Part shown: positions 1 to 11,399 of the stretch, piece after piece
Layout of the letters: every line of letters starts with the position of its first letter
Numbering within the stretch: position 1 is the first letter of the stretch
NCBI GenBank assembly: GCA_949775045.1
Contig: OX459108.1
Location: 1,298,623 to 1,362,622, forward strand
Length of the DNA: 64,000 nt
Direction: 5' to 3'
DNA from: Metridium senile
Taxonomy: Eukaryota > Cnidaria > Anthozoa > Actiniaria > Metridiidae
Program-made: the position numbers and the translations under genes
Notes under the pieces: generated by a model
The model's input: the letters and a program-made list of their open reading frames with translations, nothing else
Database searches by the model: none
What the model was told of the DNA's origin: nothing

Positions 1-59
1 AATCAATAACATTATAGAGCTTTAGGTATTCTTGTTGTAATTATTGCTATTGTTTTTTT

Positions 60-197
60 TTTGTTATTTCTATTGTTTTAATTGCTATTGTTGTTGCTGT
101 TGCTGTTGTTATTGCTATTCTTGTTGTTACACACGACCACATCAGGCATGCTGTAAAAATCCATTGTGTATAAATAAATATTATTATTATTATTATG

Positions 198-277
<80 letters not shown>

Positions 278-1395
278 TATTATTATTATATTGCTATTGC
301 AGTTGTTGTTATTGCTATTGTTGTTTTTGCTATTGTTGTTGGTATTGTTGTTGTTATTGCTATTGTTGTGGTTGCTATTGTTGTTATTGCTATTGTTGTT
401 TTTGCTATTGTTGTTGGTATTGTTGTTGTTATTGCTATTGTTGTTGTTGCTATTATTGTTGTTATTGCTTTTGTTGTTATTCCTATTATTGTTGTTATTG
501 TTGTTGTTATTGCTATTTTTTTTTTATTGCTATTGTTGTTTTTGCTATTGTTGTTGCTATTGTTGTTATTGCCATATTGTTGTTATTGCTATTGTTGTTG
601 TTATTGCTATTGTTGTTATTGCTATTGTTGTTATTGCTATTGTTGTTGCTATTGTTGTTGTTATTGCTATTGTTGTTATTGCTATTATTGTTGTTATTGT
701 TGTTGTTATTGCTATTATTATTATTTTATTGCTATTGTTGTTTTTGCCATTGTTGTTATTGCTATTGTTGTTGTTATTGCTATTGTTGTTATTGCTATTG
801 TTGTTGTTATTGCTATTGTTGTTGCTATTGTTGTTGTTATTGCTATTGTTGTTGCTATTGTTGTTGTTATTGCTATTGTTGTTGTTATTGCTATTGTTGT
901 TAGTGCTATTGTTGTTGTTATTGCTATTATTTTTTTTTTATTGCTATTGTTGTTTTTGCTATTGTTGTTGGTATTGTTGTTGTTATTGCTATTGTTGTTA
1001 TTGCTATTGTTGTTGTTATTGCTATTGTTGTTGTTATTGTTGTTGTTATTGCTATTATTGTTCTTATTGTTTTTGTTATTGCTATTGTTGTTGTTATTGC
1101 TATTGTTGTTGTTATTGCTATTGTTGTTGTTGTTATTGCTATTGTTGTTGTTATTGCTATTGTTGTTATTGCTATTGTTGTTGTTATTGCTATTGTTGTT
1201 GTTATTATTGTTGTTGTTGTTGTTATTGCTATTGTTGTTGTTATTATTGTTGTTGTTACTGCTATTGTTGTTGTTCTTGTTGTTGCTATATTGTTGTTTT
1301 TTTTATTGCTATTATTGTTGTTATTGTTGTTGTTATTGCTATTGTTTTTGTTATTGCTATTGTTGTTGTTGTTGTTATTGCTATATTGTTGTTGT
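60..1395. repeat. Compound trinucleotide-rich microsatellite
   Basis: Over 1.3 kb of low-complexity DNA. A pure ATC run (about 197-277) is flanked by TTA runs and followed by more than 1 kb of an irregular TTG / CTATTG pattern. All three + frames stay open and give poly-L, poly-IV or poly-C peptides, which are artefacts. The same pattern, only about 0.2 kb long, sits at 7331-7550 just before the homologous upstream block of zinc-finger copy 2, so it is part of the duplicated unit and has changed length. Confidence 0.95.
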
Positions 1396-1586
1396 TGTTG
1401 ATACTTCTAAAACAGTTGCCAATATATACTACAAACATGGGCTCCCTGTGTCTCAAGAGTGTTGAAAGCGAGGCTCGTCCCAGTCCAGTGTTCAAGTTAT
1501 TAGTTTTTCTTGCTTCAGTATATTATTCTTCGTCCAGTATATCGTCGATTACCTAGTATTTCAAACAGATATTACCAGTTGTAAAG
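1396..1586 (+). promoter_or_regulatory. Upstream block and non-coding exon 1 of zinc-finger copy 1
   Basis: This block is strongly similar to 7551-7757 and about 11400-11571. Shared landmarks are a GGCTCCCTGT / GGCTTCCTGT motif, GAGGCTCGTCCCAGTCC, a TTCTTCGTCCAGT motif and a final CAGATATTACCAGTT. Each block ends in AAAG followed by a GTAAGT donor (here GT at 1587-1588). Conservation in three copies plus a shared donor supports a 5' UTR exon with promoter sequence just upstream. The transcription start is not visible. Confidence 0.6.
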
Positions 1587-1643
1587 GTAAGTTTGTTTGT
1601 TTGTTGAGTTCGTGGTGAAGAAAGCGTTGTGTGAAGACACTAA

Positions 1644-2474
1644 GGGACGGACCATTAGAAAAGTGATGGGGGGGGTGGGGCAAAAGCAAAAAAAAAAAAT
1701 ATTTCCGGTAAAAAATCAAAAAAAAAATAATATTTCTTCACACTTAGCGGGACAAAAAAAAATATTGACAACTGTAAATATGGGTGTGGCCAATTATTCG
1801 TAATAACCTTTTTATACAAAAGACCTTATACTATATATAAAAATTACTCAGATTGTATATTACATTAATATATATGCCTTCACCAAAGAATTTATACATT
1901 TGAAAACATTAAAATTGCAGTCAGGATTAATCATTTTAAATACTAAACAGCTATTTAGTATTTAAGACTATCATCATTTATTTGAATTTAAATAACAAAT
2001 TGTTCTTACATAAATATAACTAAATATATACATATATACGTTTTTAATGATTTAAAGCCCAATTTGCTGGTAAACTGTTTAGAATGTTTATATACAGCTT
2101 AGATAAGCACAATGGGAAAGACTATGATCAATTTGGATTTCGATAGAAAAAAGCATGAAATGTGATGCAATGTGATGCCTAGAGTCGGGCCCTATAGCCC
2201 GACTGAGATTAAATTCATCTTTTATCAAACTGTCGAAAAGCCGCTATTTAAGCTCTACTACAAAGCAAAACATCCACAAAATAATCAAAATTTACTGATT
2301 AGTCAAAACTTAAAATACATAACTGTAAAAAAAAAATATTGCCAGCCAAAAAGTCTTAAAAAAAAAATATTTCTAAATCCATGTCAAGAAAAAAAAAATA
2401 TTCCAACTTTGAAACTCCCCACCCCCCCCCCCCCCCCCCCCCCCCCCCCCATCACTTTTCTAATGGTCCGTCCC
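1644..2474. mobile_element. PIF/Harbinger-type MITE in intron 1 of copy 1
   Basis: An 831-bp insertion with inverted ends: GGGACGGACCATTAGAAAAG at the left and its complement at the right. It is flanked by TAA on both sides (1641-1643 and 2475-2477). The homologous intron of copy 2 (near 7806-7816) has a single TAA and no insertion, so it serves as the empty site. A 3-bp TAA/TTA duplication and GGG-starting ends are typical of PIF/Harbinger. Inside are several A-rich tracts ending in TATT, a C run (about 2417-2450) and a short palindrome near 2182-2203. No transposase is present. Confidence 0.85.
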
Positions 2475-2696
2475 TAAACACGTTGTGTTGAAAACCACGT
2501 GAGTTAAACATTCCGTTGTTGATCTTCATCTTTCACAGGATGGAAACAGACTGGACTGGATATAATTGTAAGTCAGGAGAGATTCTGTTTGTGTACAACA
2601 AAGTAACAGGACAACACAAGTGGCCTGCTGGATTGGAAAATGTAAGTTCACTTGCAGAATGTTAAAATGTAGAATAATCAAAGGCCACCTATGGCC

Positions 2697-4150
2697 AACT
2701 CGTGGATCACTGTTAGAACATTTTGAAAGCGCTTAGTTTTTAGACCACTTTTAATGTTGACTTTGTTGGATATAATTTAAAAAATCTCAAAACATTATGA
2801 AAATATTAGCATATTGAAAAGACAAGGCAGTGATTTCAAACAAATAAAACTATATTTATAATAGATTTAAAATTTATGTATAAATCTTAATTGTCAGGCC
2901 TACTCGGGGGCCTTAAATCGCCGTACTATTAGGCGATCTAATGCGATTTTAGCAAAAAGTTCCTAACCTCTAAGGATCTCTTTGGCGATGTTAGGCGATT
3001 TTAGCAAAAAGCTCTTAAATTTTTAAGGCGTTCTGGGCGATGTTATGAACCGGAGAAGGCCGATTGCACATGTAGATTAACTACTAAAAAGATGAATTAT
3101 GTTTTGAAAATATTGATATTTATCAAAAAAAGTATAATTATATAATAGTTACTTGTTTCTTTGCTTTGATGGCAGTTTGTATTGGAATAATCCAGCTTTC
3201 ATGTCGTTGTTTTTATCTACCTTGGGCTCCTGGCCTTGCTGATCACAGAATTCGAGGAACGAGTTGGCTCGAGTATCAAAAACGGTCTGATATTGACATG
3301 TTTTAGAAAACTTCTTTCCGTAAAAACGTTAGAAAATAACATAAATAAATGTATAATGTCTTGAGCAAACAATTTACCCAAAGCGAACGCTGTTTTGGAA
3401 GAGTAAATCGATGTAGAAATACGAGAAATCCGAATAAATTCGTGTTCAAAATCCAAGTTGGCGATTTGCTTGGGCTTCCTGTGGTATTTGGGCTTCCTGT
3501 GTTGCAATACCTCGTGCTTTGAACGAGTCAGCCGTTTTTAAGCCGTGTCTGGGTGCAAGTTTTAAAATTCAACGTAAACAAATTCATAAAAAATTATTTA
3601 CAATGCAGTATGTTTGTTTTTGTTGTTTTTACGTGTCTTTTTTTGAGTTGTTAGATTCCTCAATCATTCTGAGCATGCGTGAAAGATCGAATATCTGATT
3701 TAGTGACCTCTCGCATATCAATAATTTTCGCTTAAAAACTTAAAATTAGAAAAGATACACCATTTTTTATGTTGTTAATAATAAGTATGCACTCGTTGTT
3801 GGTGATAACTTTTATTTGCGATTATATAGTAAAGTGTCCCACATGGGAGGTTAGAGCGATTATTTGGGGTATAAATTTTAAACTTACACATAGACTACAT
3901 AGTGAGAATAGCTTTGTGAGGTTACAATACAGGAAGTGGGGGAGGGGTAGTCTTGATTATGTCATTACACAGGAAACCCAATTGGGAGAGTGATTGTTTG
4001 AAAGATGATGTAATGCATATTCCGAGGTATGCTGACCAAAATCTTGGGGCTCAAAAGTTACGACTGACGATCTAGTGAGTGAGTGAGTGAGTGACACTTC
4101 CGGTTCAAAAGCCCCATCCCAATAACTCGAGGATCTTTGATCCACGAGTT
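2697..4150. mobile_element. 1.45-kb insertion with 13-bp inverted ends in intron 2 of copy 1
   Basis: Compared with the same intron of copy 2 (7996-8303), copy 1 has about 1.5 kb extra between GTAGAATA and the AATGCAGAATGG region. The insert has the inverted ends AACTCGTGGATCA (2697) and TGATCCACGAGTT (to 4150). Inside are repeated GGCGATTTTAGCAAAAAG-like segments (2940-3040) and a GTGA microsatellite (4074-4094). No transposase was recognised and the target duplication is unclear. Confidence 0.5.
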
Positions 4151-4264
4151 AAAAAATGCAGAATGGTCTTGATACAATGCAGATTGATGAGATGCAGCAT
4201 AGCAAAATACAGAATTATCAAATGCAAAATAACAAAATACAAAATGTTAAAATACAGAATGTTA

Positions 4265-4651
4265 CAGCGCTATTGTTGTATCGCGACCTGCTGTTTGAAA
4301 ACTTCCTTTTGGTTTTGGTCTTTTGTGGACCGTCAATCAACTAGGGGGCAGATTGTTATGGTTGGGGATTTCAAATGTTTTGTCTATGTTGGAGGTTTTA
4401 GACTCCGGAAAGGGTTATACAACACATGAGGTAATAAAGCAGATATTACAAACTTTTACTGTGGTTTATTAATGAGTAATTTCCATTTGTTAGTGAATTA
4501 TACAACAATCTATGTTGCTCTCGTGTATGTGTCCTATAGCTCATGATCAGCGGCTAACCATTACATAGCTCCGTCCCCTAGTTGATTGACGGTCCGCAAA
4601 AGACCAAATCAAACCAAAGTTTTCAAACAGCAGGTCGCGATACAATCGCTG
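4265..4651. mobile_element. TA-flanked MITE with long inverted ends
   Basis: A 387-bp element with imperfect inverted repeats of about 85 bp, beginning CAGCG and sharing TATCGCGACCTGCTGTTTGA in both arms. It is flanked by TA on each side (4263-4264 and 4652-4653), as expected for Tc1/mariner-type insertion. It lies inside a degenerate ATGCAGAAT/ATACAGAAT-rich stretch (4155-4262) that copy 2 also has (8046-8160), uninterrupted. Non-autonomous. Confidence 0.75.
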
Positions 4652-5177
4652 TAAAATACAGAATGATAACAAGCATTAATAGCCTGGGAATGTAGCTAGT
4701 AAATTGTATCAATTAAGCCTTGCAACAATTATTGATTCAACACCTATAATTAAAACAATCCATACACGTTACCAATTTCAGTTTTATTCTAATTGCAGGG
4801 AGTAGAAGGAAGGATAATGCAGAGCTATCCTGTTATTTATAAAGAGTTTACAACAATTGCGACACAAACAGAAGACTATGGCTGCAACAATGGATGGATG
4901 TCCATGTATATCAATATAAATCCAAGTCATGTTACATTACCTCAAGCACAACCAAGTGTTTCAAGTGAAGATATCTTGGATAGTGAACTGGGCCCAGAGA
5001 TTTCCTTGGAAGATGGAGATGAACAGGACAAACACCAAGGCCTGGATGGAAATTCAGACATATCCAGAGTTGTAGAGGAAACAGCAATTCCACCTGCAAA
5101 ATGCTAGTGGTGATCCAGAGAATGTTTTAAAAGGTGGAGAACAAGAGAGAGACCAAGACTTGGATGAAATTTCTGAA

Positions 5178-6527
5178 ATGTTGAGAGTTTTAGAGGAATT
5201 TCCAACTGAAAATAACTTGATTGACAACGGCAATGATGATGACAGTGATGGTGATAATGATGATGCTACTGATGATGATATTGATCATGATGTTGATGAT
5301 ATGAACTGTGATAATGAAAGTAATTGCCCTGAAAGTAATGGGAAGCACACTGATAAAAAACAGTATCAGTGTTCTGTTTGCAAGATGAAGTTTAGATTTA
5401 TCTCTCAGTTAAATATACATCTTAGAAGACATACTGGAGAGAGGCCCTTTGAATGTTCTGTTTGCAAGAACAAGTTTACACACAAGTGTAGTTTGAATAC
5501 ACATCTTAGAAGACATACTGGAGAGAGACCCTTTGAATGTTCTGTTTGCAAGAAGAAGTTTACACTGAAGTGCAATTTGAATAAACATCTTAAAACACAT
5601 ACTGGAGAGAGACCCTTTGAATGTTCTGTTTGCAAGAAGAAGTTTACACTGAAGTGCAATTTGAATAAACATCTTAAAACACATACTGGAGAGAGACCCT
5701 TTGAATGTTCTGTTTGCGAAAAGAAGTTCGTTTTGGAGCATCATCTGAATGTACATCTTAAAACACATACTGGAGAGAGACCCTTTGAATGTTCTGTTTG
5801 CGAAAAGAAGTTCGTTTTGGAGCATCATCTGAATGTACATCTTAAAATACATACTGGAGAGAGACCCTTTGGATGTTCTGTTTGCAAGAAGAAGTTTATA
5901 CAGAAGAGCAGTTTGAATACACATCTTAGATCACATACTGGAGAGAGACCCTTTGAATGTTCTGTTTGCAAGAAGAAGTTTATATTGAAGGGTACTCTAA
6001 ATGTACATCTTAAAACACATACTGGAGAGAGATCCTTTGAATGTTCTGTTTGCAAGAAGAAGTTTATATTGAATTCTCAATTAAATGTACATCTTAAAAC
6101 ACATACTGGAGAGAGATCCTTTGAATGTTCTGTTTGCAAGAAGAAGTTTACATGTAAGGCTAATTTAAATGTACATCTTAGAACACATACTGGAGAGAGA
6201 CCCTTTGAATGTTCTGTTTGCAAGAAGAAGTTTACATGTAAGGCTAATTTAAATGTACATCTTAGAACACATACTGGAGAGAGACCCTTTGAATGTTCTG
6301 TTTGCAAGAAGAAGTTTACACTGAAGTGCAATTTACATATACATCTTAAAACACATACTGGAGATAAACCCTTTGAATGTTCTGTTTGCAAGAAGAAGTT
6401 TACACAGAAGAGCAATTTAAATATACATCTTAAAACACATACTGGAGAGAAGCCCTTTGAATGCTCTGTTTGCAACAGAAAGTTTACAAATAAAAGAAGT
6501 TTGAAAAATCATCTTAAAAGACATTAG
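5178..6527 (+). CDS. 14-finger C2H2 zinc-finger protein (zinc-finger copy 1, finger exon)
   Basis: An open frame of 449 residues from the first ATG (5178); the frame is open a little further upstream. An acidic N-terminus (runs of D and N) is followed by 14 contiguous C2H2 fingers with TGE(R/K)(P/S) linkers, the layout of a nuclear DNA-binding factor. Finger cores are near-identical ([10 protein letters not shown]), and three neighbouring pairs (3/4, 5/6, 10/11) are almost identical in DNA, showing recent internal duplication. Residues at the DNA-contact positions differ between non-duplicated fingers. In copies 2 and 3 this region is continuous with the WW-like N-terminus; here it is out of frame with it. 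It may be expressed from an internal start or be non-functional. A possible AATAAA lies at 7027-7032. Confidence 0.75.
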   Translation: MLRVLEEFPTENNLIDNGNDDDSDGDNDDATDDDIDHDVDDMNCDNESNCPESNGKHTDKKQYQCSVCKMKFRFISQLNIHLRRHTGERPFECSVCKNKFTHKCSLNTHLRRHTGERPFECSVCKKKFTLKCNLNKHLKTHTGERPFECSVCKKKFTLKCNLNKHLKTHTGERPFECSVCEKKFVLEHHLNVHLKTHTGERPFECSVCEKKFVLEHHLNVHLKIHTGERPFGCSVCKKKFIQKSSLNTHLRSHTGERPFECSVCKKKFILKGTLNVHLKTHTGERSFECSVCKKKFILNSQLNVHLKTHTGERSFECSVCKKKFTCKANLNVHLRTHTGERPFECSVCKKKFTCKANLNVHLRTHTGERPFECSVCKKKFTLKCNLHIHLKTHTGDKPFECSVCKKKFTQKSNLNIHLKTHTGEKPFECSVCNRKFTNKRSLKNHLKRH

Positions 6528-7330
6528 TAAAACAATTGAATGTTATTGCAATACAAGGTTTGAAAAAAAGCTTCAGTTGGCTCAACATCTTTGAACATGC
6601 CAGACAATGGATGGAAACCTTGAAATGTTGTAGCTGTGTGTGGATATTTTTACAAACATGAGATTCAAAGATGATAGAAACCCTTTTAATTGTTTATTCA
6701 ATGGAAAAGTTTACACAGAAAAAAAGGTTGCAATCAACGTCTCTTTTAGAGGTATATCTCTTAGGGTCTAAAAACCATCATTCCAAATTGGTGTATATTA
6801 ATTAATAATACATATCATTTCAGAATGATGATTTTAAGTCCCTATAAGAGATTAATTCCTCACAAAAATAGAAATAAACAAAAGCACCAAAAGTGATCAA
6901 ATTAAACCTAACCAAATAATAGGGGTACTGTATTAGGGGGCCAACCAAAACGTACATTTTGACTGGTGCTGGATTACTGGTTTGTTGTAGTTCTTGTTTG
7001 TCAATGTAAATCCTTTGATCTTCTTGAATAAAATATATTTTTAAGTCTAGCTAGAAATATTCATTGTAAACCTATACTACATGTTTCTAATACCTTGATC
7101 TATCTGATGTTATAAAATATTTGAGATACTACGCACACTCTGATTGGCTGGCTAATAATATTAAAAAATCAATTTATTTATCATGTTTATATCTGACGAC
7201 AGAGACATGCTTAGCTAATTATCGTAGAAAAGTTTGAAAACATTTTATAAAGGCAATATATAAAACATCCCCTTGTATAGAGTGATATAAACACTGTGGG
7301 AGATGTAGAGCACTTGAACAGTCAAATAAA
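6528..7330. other. 3' flank of copy 1 with small hairpin element
   Basis: No gene is seen. The start still holds a decayed finger-like sequence. An inverted repeat at about 6756-6852 (CTCTTAGGGTCTAAAAACC in one arm) looks like a small MITE. An AATAAA at 7027-7032 could serve as the polyadenylation signal of copy 1. Confidence 0.4.
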
Positions 7331-7550
7331 TTGTTGTTTTGGTTGTTGCTATTGCTATTGTTGTCATTGCTATTGTTGTTATTGCTATTGTTGTTATGGC
7401 TATTGTTGTTATGGCTATTGTTGTTATTGCTATTGTTGTTATTGCTATTGTTGTTGTTATTGCTATTGTTGTTGTTATTGCTATTGTTGTTGTTATTGCT
7501 ATTGTTGTTATTGCTATTGTTGTTGTTATTGCTGTTGTTGTTATTGTTGA
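7331..7550. repeat. TTG/CTATTG microsatellite upstream of copy 2
   Basis: The same repeat pattern as 290-1395 but about 0.22 kb long, at the same place relative to the conserved upstream block. The long open frames across it (poly-L, poly-N, poly-T) are artefacts. Zinc-finger copy 3 has no such tract at the equivalent position. Confidence 0.9.
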
Positions 7551-7757
7551 TACTCCTAAAACAGTTGCCAATACTACAAACTTGGGCTTCCTGTTTCTCC
7601 AGAGTTTTCAAAACGAGGCTCGTCCCAGTCCCCAACAATCATCCCGTACCGCCAGTAACTGCTTGTTTGGTTTAGTGTATCTCTTGTTTCAGTATATTAT
7701 TCTTCGTCCAGTATATCGTCGATTACCTATTTGAAACAGTTATTACCAGTTTTAAAG
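7551..7757 (+). promoter_or_regulatory. Upstream block and non-coding exon 1 of zinc-finger copy 2
   Basis: Close match to 1396-1586, including TTCAGTATATTATTCTTCGT and the exon end TTTTAAAG followed by GTAAGT (donor GT 7758-7759). Intron 1 here is only about 135 bp because it lacks the Harbinger-type insertion of copy 1. Confidence 0.6.
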
Positions 7758-7893
7758 GTAAGTTTGTTTGTTTGTTGAGTTCGTGGTGAAGAAAGCGTTG
7801 TGTGAAGACACTAAACACGTCTGCGAGGATCCAAAGTTGTGTTGAAAACCACGTGAGTTAAACATTCCGTTGTTGATCTTCATCTTTCACAGG

Positions 7894-9527
7894 ATGGAAA
7901 CAGACTGGACTGGATATAATTGTAAGTCAGGGGAGATTCTGTTTGTGTACAACAAAGTAACAGGACAACACAAGTGGCCTGTTGGATTGCAAAATGTAAG
8001 TTCACTTGATAATTTGAAGCAGTACGTTTATGCAGAATGTTAAAATGTAGAATAAAAAAAATACAGAATGGTCTTGATACAATGCAGATTAATGAGATGC
8101 AGAATAGCAAAATACAGAATTATCAAATGCAAAATAACAAAATGCAGAATGATAACATGCATTAATTGCCTGGGAATGTAGCTAGTAAGTAAATTGTATC
8201 TTAAGCCTTGCAACAATTATTGATTCAACACTTACAATTAAAACAATCCGTACACATTACTCATACACATTACTGATTTCATTTTTTTTCTTTCTAATTT
8301 TAGGGAGTAGAAGGAAGGATAATGCAGGGATATCCTGTTATTTATAAAGAATTTACAACAATTGCGACACAAACAGATGACTATGGCTGTAACAATGGAT
8401 GTATGTCCATGTATATCAATATAAATCCAAGTCATGCTTCCAACATTTCAGAAGTTACATTACCTCAACCACAACCAAGTGTTTCAAGTGAATATAGCTT
8501 GGATAGTGAACTGGGTCCAGAGAATACCTTGGAAGATGGAGATGAACAAGACAAACACCAAGACCTAGAGGAAAATTTGGAAGTGTTGAGAGTTCTAGAA
8601 GAAACAGAATTTCCATCTGAAAATAACTTAGTTGAAAACAGCAATGACGGTGGTGATAATGATGATGGCAGTGATGATCCAGAGAATATTTTGAACGATG
8701 GAGACGAACAAGAGAAAGACCAAGACTTGGATGAAATATCTGAAATGTTGAGAGTTTTAGAGGAATTTACAACTGAAAATAACTTGATTGACAACAGCAA
8801 TGATAATGATGATGATGGTGATATTGATGATGCTACTGCTGATGTTATTGATCATGATGTTGATGATAATAACTGTGATGATGAAAATAATCGTCCTAAA
8901 AGGAGTGGGAAGCTCACTGACAAAAAACAGTATCAGTGTTCTGTTTGCCAGATGAAATTAAGATGTGTGTCTCATTTAAATGACCATCTTAGAACACATA
9001 CTGGAGAGAAACCCTATGAATGTTCTGTTTGCAAGAAGAAGTTTATATCAAAAGGTACTCTAAATGTACATCTTAAAACACATATCAGAGAGAGATCCTG
9101 TCAATGTCCTGAGTGCAAGAAGAACTTTAAACATAAGAACAGTTTAAATCTACATCTTAGAACACATTCTGGAGAGAAACCCTTTGAATGTTCTGTTTGC
9201 AAGAAGAAGGTTACACATAAGAGCAGTTTGAATACACATCTTAGAAGACATACTGGAGAGAAACCTTTTAATTGTTGTTATTGCAAGAAAAAGTTTACAG
9301 ATAAGTCTAATTTAATTGTACATCTTAGAACACATACTGGAGAGAGATCCTTTGAATGCACTTATTGCAAGAAGAGGTTTGCACGAAAAGATATTTTAGA
9401 TATACATCTTAGAACACATACTGGAGAGAAACCCTTTGAATGTTCTGTTTGCAAGAAGAAGTTTACACGGAAGAGCAATTTGAATATACATCTTAAAACA
9501 CATGCTGGAGATCGAGAGACCCTTTGA
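7894..9527 (+). CDS. WW-like plus C2H2 zinc-finger protein, copy 2 (7 fingers, truncated)
   Basis: Exons 7894-7995 and 8304-9527 give 441 residues. Exon 2 encodes the 34-residue WW-like motif (W5, FVYN, W28-P29). Exon 3 encodes the shared leader with ATQTDDYG, a long acidic linker in which an [20 protein letters not shown] segment is repeated, then seven C2H2 fingers. Intron phases are 0. Finger 1 keeps C2H2 but has L for the usual F; the linker after finger 2 is IRERS rather than TGERP. The frame ends just after finger 7 because GGAGATCGAGAGACCC carries four extra bases relative to the GGAGAGAGACCC of sister fingers. Two more decayed fingers follow. Likely nuclear; target DNA unknown. Confidence 0.8.
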
Positions 9528-9690
9528 ATGTGCTGATTGCAAGGAGAAGTTTACACAAAAGAGCAGTTTGAATTTGCATCTTAGAACACATACTGTAGAG
9601 AGACCCTTTAAATGTTCTGTTTGTTAGAAGAAGTTTACACCTCAGAGTAGTTTGAAAAATCATTTGAAATATTGTATTTGCTCTAACAAG
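9528..9690 (+). pseudogene. Decayed finger remnants of copy 2
   Basis: In the shifted frame, two further fingers are readable after the stop of copy 2. The second has an in-frame TAG directly after CSVC (TGTTAG at about 9623-9628), so it no longer encodes a full finger. This shows the array was once longer. An AATAAA at 9857-9862 is a plausible polyadenylation signal. Confidence 0.75.
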
Positions 9691-9890
9691 ATTTGAAAAT
9701 GTAGAACTTTTTTAATATTTAAGGTAAAGTGATGTTTGACTGAGGTTTTACTGATTTTCTTGAAATTATAATAATAACTAATAGCAAGACTTTGCTGTGT
9801 CTGAATCAGTATTTTTTTGTAACAGCTGATTATTTGGTTTTTATTGTTTTTATTCAAATAAATGTTTAAATTCAGAGTTAGTTTGGAATG

Positions 9891-10186
9891 ATACTTATTT
9901 CAAAAATCCTTGTCTCCGTCAATGCTACAGTCAACACTCTCAAGCCTGCAAAGGATGTCTGTATTTCTTCTCTTGTTATCTTAGTATTTATTCATAGCAT
10001 GTTTTGGTTGTATATATCTGTTATATGACCATAATAAGTTGTTGCAGTGGTATATATAGATGTTTAAACAAAAATTGATTTAAAAAAACGTGTTGTAAAT
10101 CACAAATTATGTTAATATTATACTGACATCCTTTGCAGAGTGCGCACTGAACTTTTGTTCAGACAATGGTTTTGTAAACAGGAATA
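9891..10186. mobile_element. MITE related to the one in the 3638-bp array unit
   Basis: Starts with TATTTCAAAAATC and contains AAGCCTGCAAAGGATGTC and GTTATATGACCATAA, matching 36333-36603 of the tandem array in the same order. The right end is a degenerate inverted copy (ACAATGGTTTTGTAAA). This is an older, diverged family member. Confidence 0.65.
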
Positions 10187-10286
10187 TATGTGAAAATTAT
10201 ATACTTGTGCCCCTTACTAGAGTGTGAGCCCAAAAAAATGACTGAAGGTATAAATAAAGAAAAGAATGAGAAGAGAAGCTGTGACT

Positions 10287-10805
10287 GCAGTTACAAGAAG
10301 CTAAACACACTGCACACAAACTGGAAGGGGGGAAATGCAGTTACAAGAAGCTAAACACACTGCACGCAAACTGGAAGGGGGGAGATGCAGTTACAAGAAG
10401 CTAAACACCATGCACACAAACTGGAAGGGGGGTGCAATTACAAGAAGCTAAGCACCATGCACACAAACACTGGAAGGGGGGTGCAGTTACAAGAAGCTAA
10501 GCACCATGCACACAAACTGAAAGGGGGGTGCAGTTACAAGAAGCTAAGCACCATGCACACAAACACTGGAAGGGGGTGTAGTTACAAGAAGCTAAGCACC
10601 ATGCACACAAACACCAGAAGGGGGTGTAGTTACAAGAAGCTAAGCACCATGCACACAAACACCAGAAGGGGGTGTAGTTACAAGAAGCTAAGCACCATGA
10701 CACAAACACTGGAAGGGGGTGTAGTTACAAGAAGCTAAGCACCATGCACACAAACACTGGAAGGGGGTGCAGTTACAAGAAGCTAAACACCATGCACACA
10801 AACTC
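10287..10805. repeat. Minisatellite, about 49-50 bp unit, about 11 copies
   Basis: Tandem units containing GTTACAAGAAGCTAA, then CACCATGCACACAAAC, then a G run. Unit length varies slightly (about 46-50 bp). The open frames across it on both strands simply mirror the repeat. No gene is supported. Confidence 0.95.
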
Positions 10806-11399
10806 TCTACTTTCAAGCATGTGCGCAATGCATTCTGGGTTCCATGCAAGAACAATTGATGATCCCAAAACCAGCACATATTTACTCTGTCTGTACATGC
10901 GTGTGTTGTGGTGCTAAAAATCCTTTCTACATCAGTTTCTTAAGGATAAAGATAAGCGATTACTTTTCTTGAAATTGAATTTAGACCTTCAAAATTTCTT
11001 AGTATTTTTTATGTTCAGTCAGTAAAGGAAAATTCCATTTATTTTTGTAAATACCTACCTAGCTAAACTTTCTTCATTTTTAAATGTGATATATTTTAAG
11101 GGTTCTAAATCACCTGTGTCACACCCCTTTAAAAAAGCCTTCTGGTATTTTTACTTGTATTTCTAAAAGAATTTTCTGTCCCTGAAACACCCCCACCCCT
11201 CCCTCTGCGTGTAGAAAAGACTGGTGCTAGTTGCTACAGGCAACCCAATGCAAGACAAAAGTTCACATAAACCATTCAAAATTCAGTGTGTTTTGCAAGC
11301 TTTTGTAGACGCGCTTTGCTTGATTTTCTTATTTTGGTAAGAATGTTGATCGCAAAAAAATCTCGTCTGGAACGCCAACTATTCAAAGATTGATGAGAA

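Larger units (their letters stand above)
2540..5107 (+). pseudogene. Zinc-finger copy 1, N-terminal part (WW-like exon plus leader), frame broken
   Basis: Coding exons are 2540-2641 and 4799-5107. Exon 2 starts GATGGAAAC right after a TTTCACAG acceptor and encodes 34 residues with W5, G13, FVYN (17-20), T23 and W28-P29, a spacing like a short WW domain. It ends in phase 0 at GTAAGT. The next exon (acceptor ATTGCAG) gives the conserved leader with an ATQTE motif, then an acidic S/E/D-rich stretch, and hits a stop after 136 residues in total. Aligned to copy 2, copy 1 lacks about 41 nt just before the stop, which shifts the frame relative to the downstream fingers (5178-6527). It could be a pseudogene, a two-part gene or an assembly error. 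Confidence 0.7.

Noticed and set aside
44..1556. Very long open frames (473 and 453 codons) over 44-1556
   Set aside because: They translate TTG/CTATTG and ATC repeats into poly-L, poly-IV or poly-C; no codon structure, only microsatellite.
5405..6475. Minus-strand frames over the finger array of copy 1
   Set aside because: Shadows of the 84-bp finger repeat, whose length is a multiple of three; the + strand has the true finger signature.
10287..10805. CRISPR-like array at 10.3-10.8 kb
   Set aside because: The units are contiguous minisatellite copies with no unique spacers, and the genome is eukaryotic.
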